Source: Burkholderiales bacterium | GTDB lineage: Bacteria; Pseudomonadota; Gammaproteobacteria; Burkholderiales; JAEUOS01 | DNA: 64,000 bases | Assembly: GCA_016790635.1 (NCBI GenBank) | Contig: JAEUOR010000053.1 | Coordinates: 1-64,000 of the forward strand | Direction: 5' to 3' | In this document: piece after piece, positions 48,631 to 58,719 of the stretch | How the letters are laid out: every line of letters begins with the position of its first letter | Position numbering within the stretch: position 1 is the stretch's first letter | Position numbers and translations under genes: made by a program | The notes under the pieces: generated by a model | What the model saw: the letters and a program-made list of their open reading frames with translations, nothing else | What the model was told of the DNA's origin: nothing | Databases searched by the model: none

Positions 48631-48999
48631 ATGGCAAAGCGCTATGCCGCCTTGCCGGGCGAGGCGTATCCGGCAACGCTGTCCGGCCCGGGTCGTGTGC
48701 GTGGTGAACGCATTGCACTGCACTGGCGTGCGAGTGAGGCGCCGCGCTTGGGGCTGGTGATTTCGCGCAAGCTGGCCGGTAGTGCCGTGCGGCGCAATCT
48801 GGTCAAGCGCCAGTCTCGTGGTCTTTTTGTCCAGGAGGCCTGCGCAGCTGGCCGTGCACCCATGGATCTGGTCGTGCGTGCCACTGCATCGCTGGCCAAT
48901 CTGGATCGCCGCACCTTGTTCGGACAACTGCGCGCCGCCTTCGAGCGCCTTCCGGGTTCCGTCATGGCGGCCACGCAGCAGGGGCAGGCGCGCCGATGA
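48631..48999 (+). CDS. rnpA: Ribonuclease P protein component
   Basis: 122 aa. The RNR motif that binds RNase P RNA is in AGSAVRRNLVKRQSRGLF, with LGLVISRKL before it and DLVVRATASLANLD after it. It assists M1 RNA in trimming tRNA 5' ends. It overlaps yidD by 4 bp. Confidence 0.96.
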   Translation: MAKRYAALPGEAYPATLSGPGRVRGERIALHWRASEAPRLGLVISRKLAGSAVRRNLVKRQSRGLFVQEACAAGRAPMDLVVRATASLANLDRRTLFGQLRAAFERLPGSVMAATQQGQARR

Positions 49000-49214
49000 A
49001 GACCATCCTGTTGTGGGTGCTTGGCGCCTATCGCTACGCGATCAGCCCGATGCTCGGTCGGCATTGCCGGTTCGAGCCGAGTTGTTCGGCCTATGCGCAG
49101 GAGGCGGTCGAGGAGTATGGCGCCGCGCGCGGCACCTATCTGGCCGCGCGGCGCGTTTGCCGTTGTCATCCCTGGCATCCGGGTGGTTACGACCCGCTGC
49201 CTCCGCGCGCCTAG
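48996..49214 (+). CDS. yidD: Membrane protein insertion efficiency factor YidD
   Basis: 72 aa. The pattern RYAISPMLGRHCRFEPSCSA YAQEAVEEYG followed by CRCHPWHPGGYDPLP is diagnostic. It lies between rnpA and yidC as in most bacteria and helps YidC insert membrane proteins. Confidence 0.97.
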   Translation: MKTILLWVLGAYRYAISPMLGRHCRFEPSCSAYAQEAVEEYGAARGTYLAARRVCRCHPWHPGGYDPLPPRA

Positions 49215-49241
49215 CAGCGCGCGCCTTTTCTCGGGCATCGC

Positions 49242-50990
49242 ATGGAAACCCGCCGTCTCATCCTGTTCTTCATCTTCACCTTCTCGCTGGTGATGCTGTG
49301 GAGCGAGTGGCAGAAGCTGCAGCAAAAGACCGCCGCCGCCAACGCCCCGCCGCCGATCGCGAAGGATGGTGGCGCCCCGGGCGCAGCCGCCGTGCCCGCC
49401 GCGCCACCAGCGGGGGTTGCTGCGGTCCCTGGTGCCGGACCGGCTCCGGCGCCGCAGTCGGCCGCGGTCCCGGGCGCAACGCCTGCGCCGGCCGCAACCG
49501 CGCCGGTGGCCGCGGCGCCGGTCGTGCCGCAGGTGCCGGCAGCCGTGCCGACCCCATCGAGGACGACCATCGTCACCGACGTCGTGCGCGCGGAAATCGT
49601 CTCCGAAGGCGCGGACCTGCGCTTGGTGGAGCTGACCCGGCACAAGGACGCCATCGACCCCGCGCGAGCCTTCGTGCTCCTCGGGCCGCACAACCATTTC
49701 GCGCAGACCGGCCTCCTGGCCCAGGGCGTGGACCTGCCGACTCATCGCACTCCATTTGCACTGGTGCCGGGTGAAACCACCTTGAAACCGGGGCAGGACA
49801 AGCTCTCAGTGCGCTTTGAAGCGCAGGCCGGCGCCGTGCGGGTGGCCAAGATCTACACCTTCCACCGCGGCAACTATGCCATCGACGTGGCCTACGAGAT
49901 CGTCAACGGGGGTGCCGCGCCGCTCACACCGTCGGTTTACCTGCAGTTCGTGCGCGACGGCAAGGCGCCTGCCGGGGAATCGCAGTTCCTCATGACCTTC
50001 ACCGGCGCGGTGTTCTACAACGACCGCGACAAGTTCCTGAAGCAGGATTTCGCCGATATCGAGAAGGGCAAGCCGGTGCCGGCCAAACCGGCGCCCGACG
50101 GCTGGGTGGGCATGATCCAGCACTACTTCGCGTCGGCCTGGATTCCGCCGGCGACCGGGCAGCGAGAGTTCTACAGCCGCAAAGTCGCCGAAAACCTGTA
50201 TTCCGCAGGCGTGATCGTTCCAGCCGGCAGCATCGCTCCCGGCGCGAGCGGGCGCTTCGAGAGCAAGCTGTGGGTCGGGCCGCAGGACCAGGACAGCATG
50301 AAGCCGCTGGCCGCCGGTCTGGATCTGGTGGTCGACTACGGCTGGCTCACCATCATCGCGCAGCCGATGTTCTGGCTGCTCAAGTGGTTGTATTCGGTGT
50401 TCGGCAACTGGGGCCTGGCCATCATCGGCCTGACCGTCATCATCAAGGCGGCTTTCTTCCCGCTCTCGGCGGCATCCTACAAGTCGATGGCGCGCATGAA
50501 GAAGGTCACGCCGCGCCTGATGGCCCTGCGCGAACGCTACGGCAACGACCGCATGAAAATGAACCAGGCCATGATGGAGCTCTACAAGGAAGAGAAGATC
50601 AACCCCTTGGGCGGCTGCTTCCCGATCCTGGTGCAGATCCCGGTCTTCATCGCGCTCTACTGGGTGCTGCTGGCGTCGGTGGAGATGCGCAACGCGCCCT
50701 TCTACGGCTGGATCAAGGATCTTTCGGCGCAGGACCCTTACTACATCCTGCCGATCATCATGGCGATTTCGATGTTCGTGCAGACCAAGATGAATCCGAC
50801 GCCGCCGGATCCGCTGCAGGCGAAGATGATGACGATCATGCCGATCGTCTTCTCGATCTTCTTTTTCTTCTTTCCCGCTGGGTTGGTGTTGTACTGGGTG
50901 GTGAACAACGTGCTTTCGATCGCGCAGCAGTGGCAGATCACGCGCATGATCGAGTCCGGCGAAGACCCCGACAAGAAAAAGAAGAAGTGA
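49242..50990 (+). CDS. yidC: Membrane protein insertase YidC
   Basis: 582 aa, slightly longer than the usual 550-560 because of an Ala/Pro-rich linker (about 30-105) after the first membrane helix (LILFFIFTFSLVMLWSEW). The periplasmic beta-domain (about 108-340) is followed by the conserved core with NWGLAIIGLTVIIKAAFFPL, ASYKSMARMKKVTPRLMAL and GGCFPILVQIPVFIALYWVL. It inserts inner-membrane proteins alone or with SecYEG. It ends with a basic tail KKKKK. Confidence 0.98.
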   Translation: METRRLILFFIFTFSLVMLWSEWQKLQQKTAAANAPPPIAKDGGAPGAAAVPAAPPAGVAAVPGAGPAPAPQSAAVPGATPAPAATAPVAAAPVVPQVPAAVPTPSRTTIVTDVVRAEIVSEGADLRLVELTRHKDAIDPARAFVLLGPHNHFAQTGLLAQGVDLPTHRTPFALVPGETTLKPGQDKLSVRFEAQAGAVRVAKIYTFHRGNYAIDVAYEIVNGGAAPLTPSVYLQFVRDGKAPAGESQFLMTFTGAVFYNDRDKFLKQDFADIEKGKPVPAKPAPDGWVGMIQHYFASAWIPPATGQREFYSRKVAENLYSAGVIVPAGSIAPGASGRFESKLWVGPQDQDSMKPLAAGLDLVVDYGWLTIIAQPMFWLLKWLYSVFGNWGLAIIGLTVIIKAAFFPLSAASYKSMARMKKVTPRLMALRERYGNDRMKMNQAMMELYKEEKINPLGGCFPILVQIPVFIALYWVLLASVEMRNAPFYGWIKDLSAQDPYYILPIIMAISMFVQTKMNPTPPDPLQAKMMTIMPIVFSIFFFFFPAGLVLYWVVNNVLSIAQQWQITRMIESGEDPDKKKKK

Positions 50991-51041
50991 CGCCGGCGCG
51001 CCGGTCCGCCCGCACGGGGCCGGTGGCGCGAGAATCGGGGC

Positions 51042-52376
51042 ATGGGAGACTCGAGCGCAATCGCCGCGATCGCGACCCCGCCGGGGCGCGGCGGGGTCGG
51101 CGTGGTGCGCATATCCGGCGTCGGGCTGGCGGGCCTGGCTAAGGCGCTACTCGGACAAGTGCCGGCGCCGCGCCGCGCGAAACTCGTCGACTTTCGCGCT
51201 GCCGACGGAGCGGCGATCGACCGCGGCCTGGCGTTGTTCTTCCCCGCCCCGCACTCGTACACCGGCCAGGATGTCCTGGAACTGCACGGCCACGGCGGCC
51301 CGGTGGTGATGGGTCTCCTGCTCGAGCGCTGCCTGGAACTGGGCGCGCGCCTGGCGGAACCGGGCGAGTTCACGCGCCGCGCTTTCGAGAACGACAAGCT
51401 CGACCTGGCGCAGGCCGAGGGCGTGGCGGACCTGATCGAGGCCGCCTCCGCCCAGGCGGCCCGCGCCGCGCTGCGCTCCCTCGACGGCGAATTCTCGCGC
51501 CAGGTACATGAACTGATCGATGAACTGATCGCGCTGCGCGCGCTGGTGGAAGCGACGCTGGACTTTCCGGAAGAAGAGGTCGATTTCCTGCGCCGCGAGC
51601 ATGCCTTTCTCCGAGTGGCCGATCTGGGCGCGTGCATCGATGCCATCCTGGCCCGTTCGCGCCAGGGTGCGCGCCTGCGCTCTGGCTTGTCAGTAGTGCT
51701 GGCTGGGGCTCCCAACGTAGGTAAGTCTTCACTTATGAATGCGTTGGCGGGCGAGGAAGTCGCCATCGTCACCGCCCTGCCCGGCACCACCCGTGATCGC
51801 CTGGAGCGGCCGATCCTGATCGAGGGCATGCCAGTCAACGTGATCGACACGGCTGGCCTGCGCGCGAGCGAGGACACGGTCGAGCGCATCGGCATTTCGC
51901 GCGCGCGCGAAGCGATGGCGCGCGCCGACCTGGTCCTGGTGGTGGTGACCGCGGATGCGCCCGAGGTGCCGGCAGAGGTGGAGGCGAACCTGCCGGCCGG
52001 GGTGCCAAGGCTCAAGGTCGTGAACAAGATCGACCTGACCGGCCAGGCGCCGGCGGCCGGGCGGGGCTGGGTGCAGGTGTCGGCGGTCGAAGGTTCGGGG
52101 CTGGACTTGCTGCGCGCCGCACTCAAGGACGCGGCGGGACTCAGTGGTGTCGCGGAGGATGCGATCCTTGCGCGCGCGCGGCACATCGAGGCCTTGCAGG
52201 CCGCGAAAGCGGCGGTCGCGGCGTCGCGTGAGCACCTGGAGCCCGGCGCATTCGCGCTGGAACTCGCGGCCGAGGAATTGCGGCGGGCTCAGCAGGCGCT
52301 GGCGGCGATCACCGGGGAATTCACGGCGGATGATCTGCTGGGGGAGATCTTCGGGCGGTTTTGCATCGGGAAGTAG
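51042..52376 (+). CDS. mnmE: tRNA uridine-5-carboxymethylaminomethyl modification GTPase MnmE
   Basis: 444 aa. The N-terminal folate-binding domain begins [20 protein letters not shown]. The G domain has [23 protein letters not shown] and NKID, and the C-terminus is CIGK with the catalytic Cys. With MnmG it modifies the wobble uridine of several tRNAs. The last 18 bases resemble the attachment sites used by islands that integrate in this gene, and a defence island follows immediately. Confidence 0.98.
   Translation: MGDSSAIAAIATPPGRGGVGVVRISGVGLAGLAKALLGQVPAPRRAKLVDFRAADGAAIDRGLALFFPAPHSYTGQDVLELHGHGGPVVMGLLLERCLELGARLAEPGEFTRRAFENDKLDLAQAEGVADLIEAASAQAARAALRSLDGEFSRQVHELIDELIALRALVEATLDFPEEEVDFLRREHAFLRVADLGACIDAILARSRQGARLRSGLSVVLAGAPNVGKSSLMNALAGEEVAIVTALPGTTRDRLERPILIEGMPVNVIDTAGLRASEDTVERIGISRAREAMARADLVLVVVTADAPEVPAEVEANLPAGVPRLKVVNKIDLTGQAPAAGRGWVQVSAVEGSGLDLLRAALKDAAGLSGVAEDAILARARHIEALQAAKAAVAASREHLEPGAFALELAAEELRRAQQALAAITGEFTADDLLGEIFGRFCIGK
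52359..52376 (+). other. Possible island attachment site at the mnmE 3' end
   Basis: TTTTGCATCGGGAAGTAG matches, from memory, 14 of 18 bases of the SGI1-type attB at the trmE/mnmE 3' end. The defence island on the minus strand begins 54 bp later. A second copy would have to lie beyond the window, and no integrase is visible inside it. Confidence 0.3.
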
Positions 52377-52429
52377 GGTCACTTCTCGGGGGAGTCCGGC
52401 GAGATCGGACTCATTGGTTGCCGGCCTTC

Positions 52430-53146
52430 CTACTCCTTCCAGACTTCCGCGCCCAGCCGCAGTTCGTTAAGTTCTGCCCGGGCCTCGCGCCACGCTGGAT
52501 AGTGATCGTTGAGGAGCGCAACGAAGCGTTCGCTGTGGGTCGGCGCGATCAGGTGCGCCATCTCGTGCACCACCACGTATTCCAGCAGATCCCTGGGTTT
52601 CTTCACTAGCTCGGTGTTCAGCCGGATGTGCCTGGCGTCGTGATTGCAGCCGCCCCACTTGGTCTTCATGCGCTGGAGGTAGTACGCGGCGACCTTGACC
52701 CCAAGGCGCGGCTCCCACTTTTGGATTAGCCTGGGCACTTCCTCGTGCAGCAAGCGCTTGTGCCATTCATGCATCAACGTCTCCCGCTTCGCCCGATCAC
52801 TGGCAGGACGTACTGTGAGCAGGATGCGCCGGTGATCCATCGTCACGGACGGCTTCTCGTTGCGCTCGATCACGGACAGCAGGTAGCGCTTGCCCCAGAC
52901 ATAGTGACTCTCGCGCGTGACAAACCGGCGCGGTGTCTCCCGCGCTTGCGCGCGCAACCGCGACTGCTGATCCCGGATCCAGCCCAGCTTGGAGACCGCA
53001 TAGGCGCGGGCCACCTCCAAGCGTGTCCCGGCCGGGGCGACCAGCGTGACCCGCCCGTTGGGTGGATGCACAGAAAGATGGACATGCTTGATGTCCTTGC
53101 GCGTCACGGCGATGACGACCTCGCCGAGCCGAATCGTCTCGCTCAT
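52430..53146 (-). CDS. YgjP/SprT-like zinc metallopeptidase (DUF45, M48-related)
   Basis: 238 aa. The zinc motif is [19 protein letters not shown] (HExxH plus a later His). [20 protein letters not shown] before it is the family hallmark (WGSC-type). It overlaps hsdR by 4 bp (ATGA), so it is made together with the restriction subunit. Such peptidases are often attached to type I R-M operons. A role in degrading or activating R-M subunits is an idea, not shown. Confidence 0.9.
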   Translation of the reverse strand: MSETIRLGEVVIAVTRKDIKHVHLSVHPPNGRVTLVAPAGTRLEVARAYAVSKLGWIRDQQSRLRAQARETPRRFVTRESHYVWGKRYLLSVIERNEKPSVTMDHRRILLTVRPASDRAKRETLMHEWHKRLLHEEVPRLIQKWEPRLGVKVAAYYLQRMKTKWGGCNHDARHIRLNTELVKKPRDLLEYVVVHEMAHLIAPTHSERFVALLNDHYPAWREARAELNELRLGAEVWKE

Positions 53147-56100
53147 CCGTACCCTGGTTGGTGCTTGACGAGCTCGAAGAGGGCTAGCGTCGCGGCGCGG
53201 TTGCGGTCGAGCAGCGGGAAGAGCGCGTTGAGCACCTGCGCTTCGCGCGCCTGGTCACCTTTCCAACCCGCCGGCGCCTGCTCGCGCATCGTGCGATCGA
53301 TCTCCAGCGCCAGCTTGAGCCGCTTTTCGTCCGCTGTGGGGTCCGGCTCGGCGACGGCGGCCGGCGCTGCTGCGGCCGCCAGGATCCGCGGCAGATTGTT
53401 GTAGATCACGGTGGCTTCGTGCTTGCCGTGCAAGGCCGCAGGAATGCCGGCTTCCGGGTGCTTCGTCGCCAGCCGCTTTACCAGCGCTTCGGCCTTGCGC
53501 AGGAATTCTTCGTAGGCCGCGGTGTCGGCCCGGCTCTGCTGGATGAGATCTTCCAGAAGCAGTGACATCTGCTCGTAGAAGCGCGGATCAGTGAGCTGCT
53601 CTCGGATGATGGTCTTGCGGACGTTGTTGATGATGCCTTCGGCGATCGCGTTCCGCGAGAGCTTGCCCTTCTCGTTCAACTTGCGGGCGATGGCGTCGTG
53701 GATACCGGTCTCAATGATGAGTTCGGTGAGCGAGAGGTCGCCAAGCTGTCCCAGCCCCGCCGCCGCATCGGCCTGGATGTAGGTGTTGATGAGGTGGCGC
53801 ATGTCTGCCTCGTAGGGCTTGATGTCCAGCTCTTCACCCGAGTGCTTCTTGATGGCGGCGCGGATCTCTGTGTGGAACTCTACTTCCCTGCGCAACGCGT
53901 CTGCCTCAGTGTCGGGGTAGCCCGCTTCGGCCAGGTTTTGCGCCAACTCCGAATAGGCGCGCGCAAACAGAGCGACGGCCTTGTAGTACGCCACCCGCAA
54001 CGGCTCGGTCTCGTTCAGCGCGTTGGCGTTGGCAGCGTCGCCGCAAAAGTAGTGCAGGTACTGCTCCACCTCGCGCGCGCCGTTTGCCGACAAGGGCACT
54101 GGTTCGCACAGATAGCGCAGCGCCTCGCGCGCCTCGTCGAGTTTCTTCTTGCCTTCGACGAGCCAGTCCTTGAGACGGACGTTGTTGTCCCCGCCGCCGC
54201 CTTCGTCGATGTCGAGCTCGTCGGAGCTATAGACCGCGATGGCCTCCTGGACGTCGCCGAACAGCTCCTTGAAGTCCACGATGTGCCCGTAATCCTTGTC
54301 GGCGCCGTCGAGGCGGTTGGTCCGGCAGATCGCCTGGAACAGGTTGTGGTCGTGCAGCTCGTTGTCGAGGTAGATGTAGGTGCAGCTCGGTGCGTCAAAC
54401 CCGGTGAGCAGCTTGCTCACCACGATCAGCAGCTTGAGGTTGGCCGGCTCCTCGATGAAGCGGCGCTTGACCTCGTCCTCGTACTGCTTGGTGGTCTGGG
54501 CGTACTTCAGCACGTGCTGCGTGTAAGTGTCGAACTTGTAGCGCTCGTCGCTTTTGGGCGACTCGCGGGAGATGGCGTTGTGGTTCGGCTCGTAAGAGGT
54601 AACGATGCCGCAGTACGCGCCGAAGGATGTGTTCTGGAATAGGCGGTAATAGTGGCAGGCGTCGTAGATCGAGGCTGCCACCAAGATCGCCGTGCCGCGG
54701 TCGTTGTTCAGGCGCGGCTTGAGGGAGAAGTCTTCGATGATGCTGGCGATGATCCGCTGTTTGCGCTCGCCGGCGCTCATCAACTCTTCCATCGTCGCCC
54801 AGCGCTTGCGCAAGACGGCCTTCTGGAAGTTGTTCAGATTCCGCGTCTTGTGCTCAAACCAGTTGTCGATGGCCGCTTGCGAAGTGAGCCGCTGCGGCAC
54901 GTCGCGGGCCTCGTACTTGAGGTCGAGGATGACGCCGTCGGCCACACCCTCGTGGAACTTGTAGGTGTGGATGTAGGTGCCGAAGACGTCTCGCGTCATC
55001 GGCTTGTCCTTTCGGAGCAGCGGCGTCCCGGTGAACCCGACGAAGATGGCGCTTTCCAGCCACCGTTTCATCTGACTGTTCATGTCTCCGCCCTGGGTGC
55101 GGTGACACTCGTCGACGAAGACGTAGAAACTCCCCTGTACGGGCGGCGGCGGGCCTTTCAGGTCGGCCGGATCGAACTTGTGGATCAGGGCGCACAACAG
55201 GCGCGGCGCGGCGGCACTGAGCTTCTCCACGAACTCACGCCGCGAGGTGATGCGCGGCGAAGGCGAGTCTGCGCCGATGACGCCGGCATTCTTCATCACC
55301 CCCTCGATCTGCTTGTCCAGTTCGTCGCGGTCGGTGACGACGAGAATGCGGGCGGCGGGGTCATGCTCCAGAAGCCACTTGGCGATCAGCACCATCAGGA
55401 TGCTCTTGCCACTGCCCTGGGTGTGCCAAATGACGCCGCCTTCGCGCTTAGCGATGCGTTCCTGCGCCGCCTTCACGCCGAAGAACTGGTGTGGGCGCGG
55501 CACCTTCTTCTGCCCAGCGTCAAAGAGGATGAAGTGACGGATCAGGTCGAGCAAGCGCGGTTTGTTGCACAGCTGCGCCAGCGGCCGGTCGAGCAACGCC
55601 CCGGGCGCCTGCGAGGCGCCTGCCACGGGCGGGGCCTCGTCCTTCCACTCGACGAAGAACTGCTCGGGCGTGCCGGTCGTGCCGTAGCGCAGCCCCTGTG
55701 AATCGCTGCCTGCCAGCAGGAGTTGCACGGTGCTGAAGAAGCCCTTGTTGAAGATCTCTTCCTGGTTGGTGATGAGCTGACGTACGCCGTCGGCCACTTC
55801 CACCGAGCCGCGCTTGAGCTCCAGCACGGCAATGGCAAGACCGTTCAGGTAGAGGACGATGTCCGGCCGCCGCTGGTAGCCGCCCTTGAGCGTCACCTCC
55901 TCGGCGAGCGCGAAGTCGTTCCGCTCCGGGCGCTCCCAGTCGATCAGGTGAACGGTCTCATGCGCCTGCCCCGCCGCGACTTGCACCGGTACGCCGTAGC
56001 GCAGTAGTTGGTAGGTGCGCAGATTCGCCTGGTAGAGCGTAATGCCGGTAGCATCGGCGGCCGTCTCCAGCCTCTGAAGTGCGGCCGCGATGTGGGCTGG

Positions 56101-56280
56101 CGAGAAGCCTCGGGCGGCCAAGTTCTCCCGCAGCAACGCCGCCTCGATGAGGCGGTTGCCGTCGCGGGTGCTCCACTCGCCGAGACAACGATAACCGAGG
56201 CAATCCGGCTGCGCGCTGTTGGTGAATAGCGCGACGACGCGGTTCTGCGTGCGACGCTCGGAGCGGGGTTGTTCAGGCAT
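53143..56280 (-). CDS. hsdR: Type I restriction-modification system endonuclease subunit HsdR
   Basis: 1045 aa. The N-terminal PD-(D/E)xK nuclease is [20 protein letters not shown] (Asp140, Glu154, Lys156). The SF2 translocase has [20 protein letters not shown], the DEAH-type [18 protein letters not shown]-like [13 protein letters not shown] and the late [10 protein letters not shown]-terminal helices bind the methylase. It translocates and cuts DNA lacking the HsdM mark. It overlaps the GTPase gene upstream (8 bp) and the peptidase downstream (4 bp). It lies behind the internal operator, not directly after hsdS. Confidence 0.97.
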   Translation of the reverse strand: MPEQPRSERRTQNRVVALFTNSAQPDCLGYRCLGEWSTRDGNRLIEAALLRENLAARGFSPAHIAAALQRLETAADATGITLYQANLRTYQLLRYGVPVQVAAGQAHETVHLIDWERPERNDFALAEEVTLKGGYQRRPDIVLYLNGLAIAVLELKRGSVEVADGVRQLITNQEEIFNKGFFSTVQLLLAGSDSQGLRYGTTGTPEQFFVEWKDEAPPVAGASQAPGALLDRPLAQLCNKPRLLDLIRHFILFDAGQKKVPRPHQFFGVKAAQERIAKREGGVIWHTQGSGKSILMVLIAKWLLEHDPAARILVVTDRDELDKQIEGVMKNAGVIGADSPSPRITSRREFVEKLSAAAPRLLCALIHKFDPADLKGPPPPVQGSFYVFVDECHRTQGGDMNSQMKRWLESAIFVGFTGTPLLRKDKPMTRDVFGTYIHTYKFHEGVADGVILDLKYEARDVPQRLTSQAAIDNWFEHKTRNLNNFQKAVLRKRWATMEELMSAGERKQRIIASIIEDFSLKPRLNNDRGTAILVAASIYDACHYYRLFQNTSFGAYCGIVTSYEPNHNAISRESPKSDERYKFDTYTQHVLKYAQTTKQYEDEVKRRFIEEPANLKLLIVVSKLLTGFDAPSCTYIYLDNELHDHNLFQAICRTNRLDGADKDYGHIVDFKELFGDVQEAIAVYSSDELDIDEGGGGDNNVRLKDWLVEGKKKLDEAREALRYLCEPVPLSANGAREVEQYLHYFCGDAANANALNETEPLRVAYYKAVALFARAYSELAQNLAEAGYPDTEADALRREVEFHTEIRAAIKKHSGEELDIKPYEADMRHLINTYIQADAAAGLGQLGDLSLTELIIETGIHDAIARKLNEKGKLSRNAIAEGIINNVRKTIIREQLTDPRFYEQMSLLLEDLIQQSRADTAAYEEFLRKAEALVKRLATKHPEAGIPAALHGKHEATVIYNNLPRILAAAAAPAAVAEPDPTADEKRLKLALEIDRTMREQAPAGWKGDQAREAQVLNALFPLLDRNRAATLALFELVKHQPGYG

Positions 56281-58561
56281 CAGTACTAGTTTTGTTGGCT
56301 TCGACTCGGAGCACGGTCAGTGCGCGCTCTACGACTTGCTTGATCTCATCGACCCAAGCTTGTGCCAAGCGATCGCTAATGGATTGAGGAACGGGAACTT
56401 GGGTCACAAACAGCTCGTGCACTCGTTGCTTGCGAACGAAAGTGCTTCCGGTTCCCGAGGGCTCATACGCCCCCTGCCACCGCGTCTGTGGCTGCTTCCA
56501 CAGTCGCGTCTTGCTCATTGCCGTGAGCTCGTCGTTAACGAGCCGCTTTAGCCGGTCGATAATTGCGGCCCTTTCCTCGTCAGTCATCTTCTTGTGCTCC
56601 GGTAGCCAGTGAAGCGGCACCTCAAGAAATCGTGACAGGACGTTCCGTGTTTGGCTAATGAGGGTGTCGATCGGCCTCAGCCAATAGCCGTCGAACCAGC
56701 CCTCTGCGTACCGCCGCGACATGGCTTTTATGCTCTGCCATGGCGCGGAGCTGATGCCTTCAACGCGCTTGTATCCGAGTCGCGCCTCCCAAACTTCCCG
56801 AAATGCCACACTTGCCTCGCGGACCGCGAGCCCTAGACTTTCGAAGCTGTACTGTGGAATGCTTGGCTGCAGAAGTTGAGGATTGGCTCTAATCACTAGA
56901 TGCTCGGTGAGCTGCCGCAGGTCCTGCCCGAGCGACTCCTCAAATCCTGCTCTGTCGTCCTCATCCCAGCCGTCTGGATACTTTTTTGCATCGAGGTAAC
57001 CTAGGTAGAACGTGCTGCTTTGGAGCTGCACGGCCATCTGTCGCGCGGCCTCGCGGCTTACGTTTTGGCTCACTTCGTTCGTGACCAAGCTACGTAGGCC
57101 GCTGAACGCCTTGTCCTTGCGGTCTTGGTCGGAAGGTATGTCGTCTCCTACAACGAGATCCATGTGAGTCAGTGCCACCGTCAAGCTTGCGGTATACCCG
57201 GCGCCAGCAATGGCCTCCATAACTTTGCGAGCGGATTGACTCTTCAGCGAGTCCTTACCTGACTCTACGAATAAGATGTTCTGTACCTGCCCGAAGATGG
57301 ATGTTATTTCGCTAGAGAGTTCTGTCGTGGGTTTCTCATGATCGAGGCCCTGGGTGTCCACGAACACATGCTCATACGACTCACCCTCGGAAACCCATTC
57401 TGGGCGAAATGGGCCTGCGACACGGATGCCGGTGACCAACGGGGTCAGAAGCGCCCCCCACTCCTCTCGATTGTTGGCGCAGAACCACCGGACAGCCTTT
57501 AGAAACGCATCGCGTTCAGAGCCTTTCGCGGCCCATGTCCATGCCTCAGGCCATCCCGTGGAGGACTTGGTGAACTTCCCCGCATACAGTCGAGTAAATC
57601 TTTCTTCGATTCCCTCGATGATCGCGTTCACGGTATCCTGAAACTTCTCCGAACCCTCGCCCTCGCGCTGCATTTCATCTAGCGCGTAGTTTCGATCCTC
57701 ATCCATAAGATCATTGAGTATCCCTAGTATCGGCTCAACTTCATTTCGCGCGTCGGCAGCGATTGCGCGAATTGCGGCAAGCACTTCTTGAAGGAACGAG
57801 GAGTTCTCGACGCCGACAGACGTCGCACCCTTCTTCGGCGCGCCCGCGAACGACGAAGTTGGAGCCGCTTTGGAGCTCGGGGGCGTCCAGCCGCCGAGCA
57901 CATACTTCAGGCGGAAACGCTGGTCGGTGTCGTCTAGCAGGTCCTTCATCACAATCTCGTCAGGCGCCGACTCAATTGCTTTGAGAACGGCGTTGGACAG
58001 AGATTCGATGACCTCTTGCTGCACCTGATGGCGACTCAGGAACGTCACTGCCGCAGCGTAGTCCGCGCGACCGGTCACAATCTCGATTTCGCAAGTCGTA
58101 GTACGGTTGGTTGACGTTGCAGGGAATCGGTCCCGCGCCGCATCGCTGCCAATCAGCCGCCGTAGCAAGGTGGTCTTGCCGACGCCGGAGTTGCCGAGGA
58201 TCAGAGTTCGCACCGCATGACCCGGGCCCATTGCCGGAAGGGCAAGGAGGCGGTCGCGGAGGGCCCTATGGCTCGTGGCGGACGGGTCCAGATCCCCATA
58301 GAAGATCTCAACGATGGCTGGTTCGAAGCCGTCCCTGAGGGCGTCGGCGCGGCTTCCCACTGAGTGCAGATCCTTCCGGACAAGTAGCGCATTCATCCGA
58401 GCTTCCAGATGCTTCGCAACGGCCTCGTCCTCAGTTCCTAAACCCTTAAAGACCTTCTTGCCCGGTTTGTTGCCCTCCATCTTGAGCGGATGGCGAAAGG
58501 TGATGACGTACCCCTTTCGCCCGGGGTTGCGTTTGGCGGTAGCCGTATAGATCTGGGTCAT
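56273..58561 (-). CDS. Large GTPase-like P-loop protein embedded in the type I R-M operon
   Basis: 762 aa. Residues 1-60 ([20 protein letters not shown] and on) resemble an integrase arm/AP2-type DNA-binding fold. Walker [14 protein letters not shown] is at 123-135, the switch I threonines lie in STNRTTTCE (150-158), G3 is VDTQG (401-405) and G4 is LTHMD (464-468), a degenerate NKxD as in AIG1/Toc-like GTPases. A stretch of about 230 residues separates switch I from G3. The C-terminal 300 residues look helical, like a dynamin or septin-like stalk; no membrane helix is seen. It is less GC-rich than the core genes. I recognise no exact family. Its position before hsdR suggests an anti-phage role. 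Confidence 0.75.
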   Translation of the reverse strand: MTQIYTATAKRNPGRKGYVITFRHPLKMEGNKPGKKVFKGLGTEDEAVAKHLEARMNALLVRKDLHSVGSRADALRDGFEPAIVEIFYGDLDPSATSHRALRDRLLALPAMGPGHAVRTLILGNSGVGKTTLLRRLIGSDAARDRFPATSTNRTTTCEIEIVTGRADYAAAVTFLSRHQVQQEVIESLSNAVLKAIESAPDEIVMKDLLDDTDQRFRLKYVLGGWTPPSSKAAPTSSFAGAPKKGATSVGVENSSFLQEVLAAIRAIAADARNEVEPILGILNDLMDEDRNYALDEMQREGEGSEKFQDTVNAIIEGIEERFTRLYAGKFTKSSTGWPEAWTWAAKGSERDAFLKAVRWFCANNREEWGALLTPLVTGIRVAGPFRPEWVSEGESYEHVFVDTQGLDHEKPTTELSSEITSIFGQVQNILFVESGKDSLKSQSARKVMEAIAGAGYTASLTVALTHMDLVVGDDIPSDQDRKDKAFSGLRSLVTNEVSQNVSREAARQMAVQLQSSTFYLGYLDAKKYPDGWDEDDRAGFEESLGQDLRQLTEHLVIRANPQLLQPSIPQYSFESLGLAVREASVAFREVWEARLGYKRVEGISSAPWQSIKAMSRRYAEGWFDGYWLRPIDTLISQTRNVLSRFLEVPLHWLPEHKKMTDEERAAIIDRLKRLVNDELTAMSKTRLWKQPQTRWQGAYEPSGTGSTFVRKQRVHELFVTQVPVPQSISDRLAQAWVDEIKQVVERALTVLRVEANKTSTDA

Positions 58562-58588
58562 GGCGTTCCTCGACTAAAGCGGAGATGA

Positions 58589-58645
58589 GATATTCCAAGA
58601 TATCCCAGAATAAGTCAAGCGCTTTCCGGGATACCTTGGTATATC
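58589..58645. promoter_or_regulatory. Operator-like inverted repeat before the GTPase-hsdR-peptidase genes
   Basis: GATATTCCAAGATATCCC (58589-58606) and GGGATACCTTGGTATATC (58628-58645) match as inverted repeats at 16 of 18 positions with a 21-base spacer. Each arm is itself nearly palindromic. A minus-strand TTGACT at 58618-58613 lies between the arms and the left arm covers the -10 zone, so two bound dimers could close a promoter. The 158-bp gap (58562-58719) has no gene. Confidence 0.6.
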
Positions 58646-58719
58646 GTCGTTCCGGTTCCTGTAGCCGAGGCGGGCTTGAACAGCGCGGCCAAGAGCGCCT
58701 CCCTGGGTACCGAGGCCCC

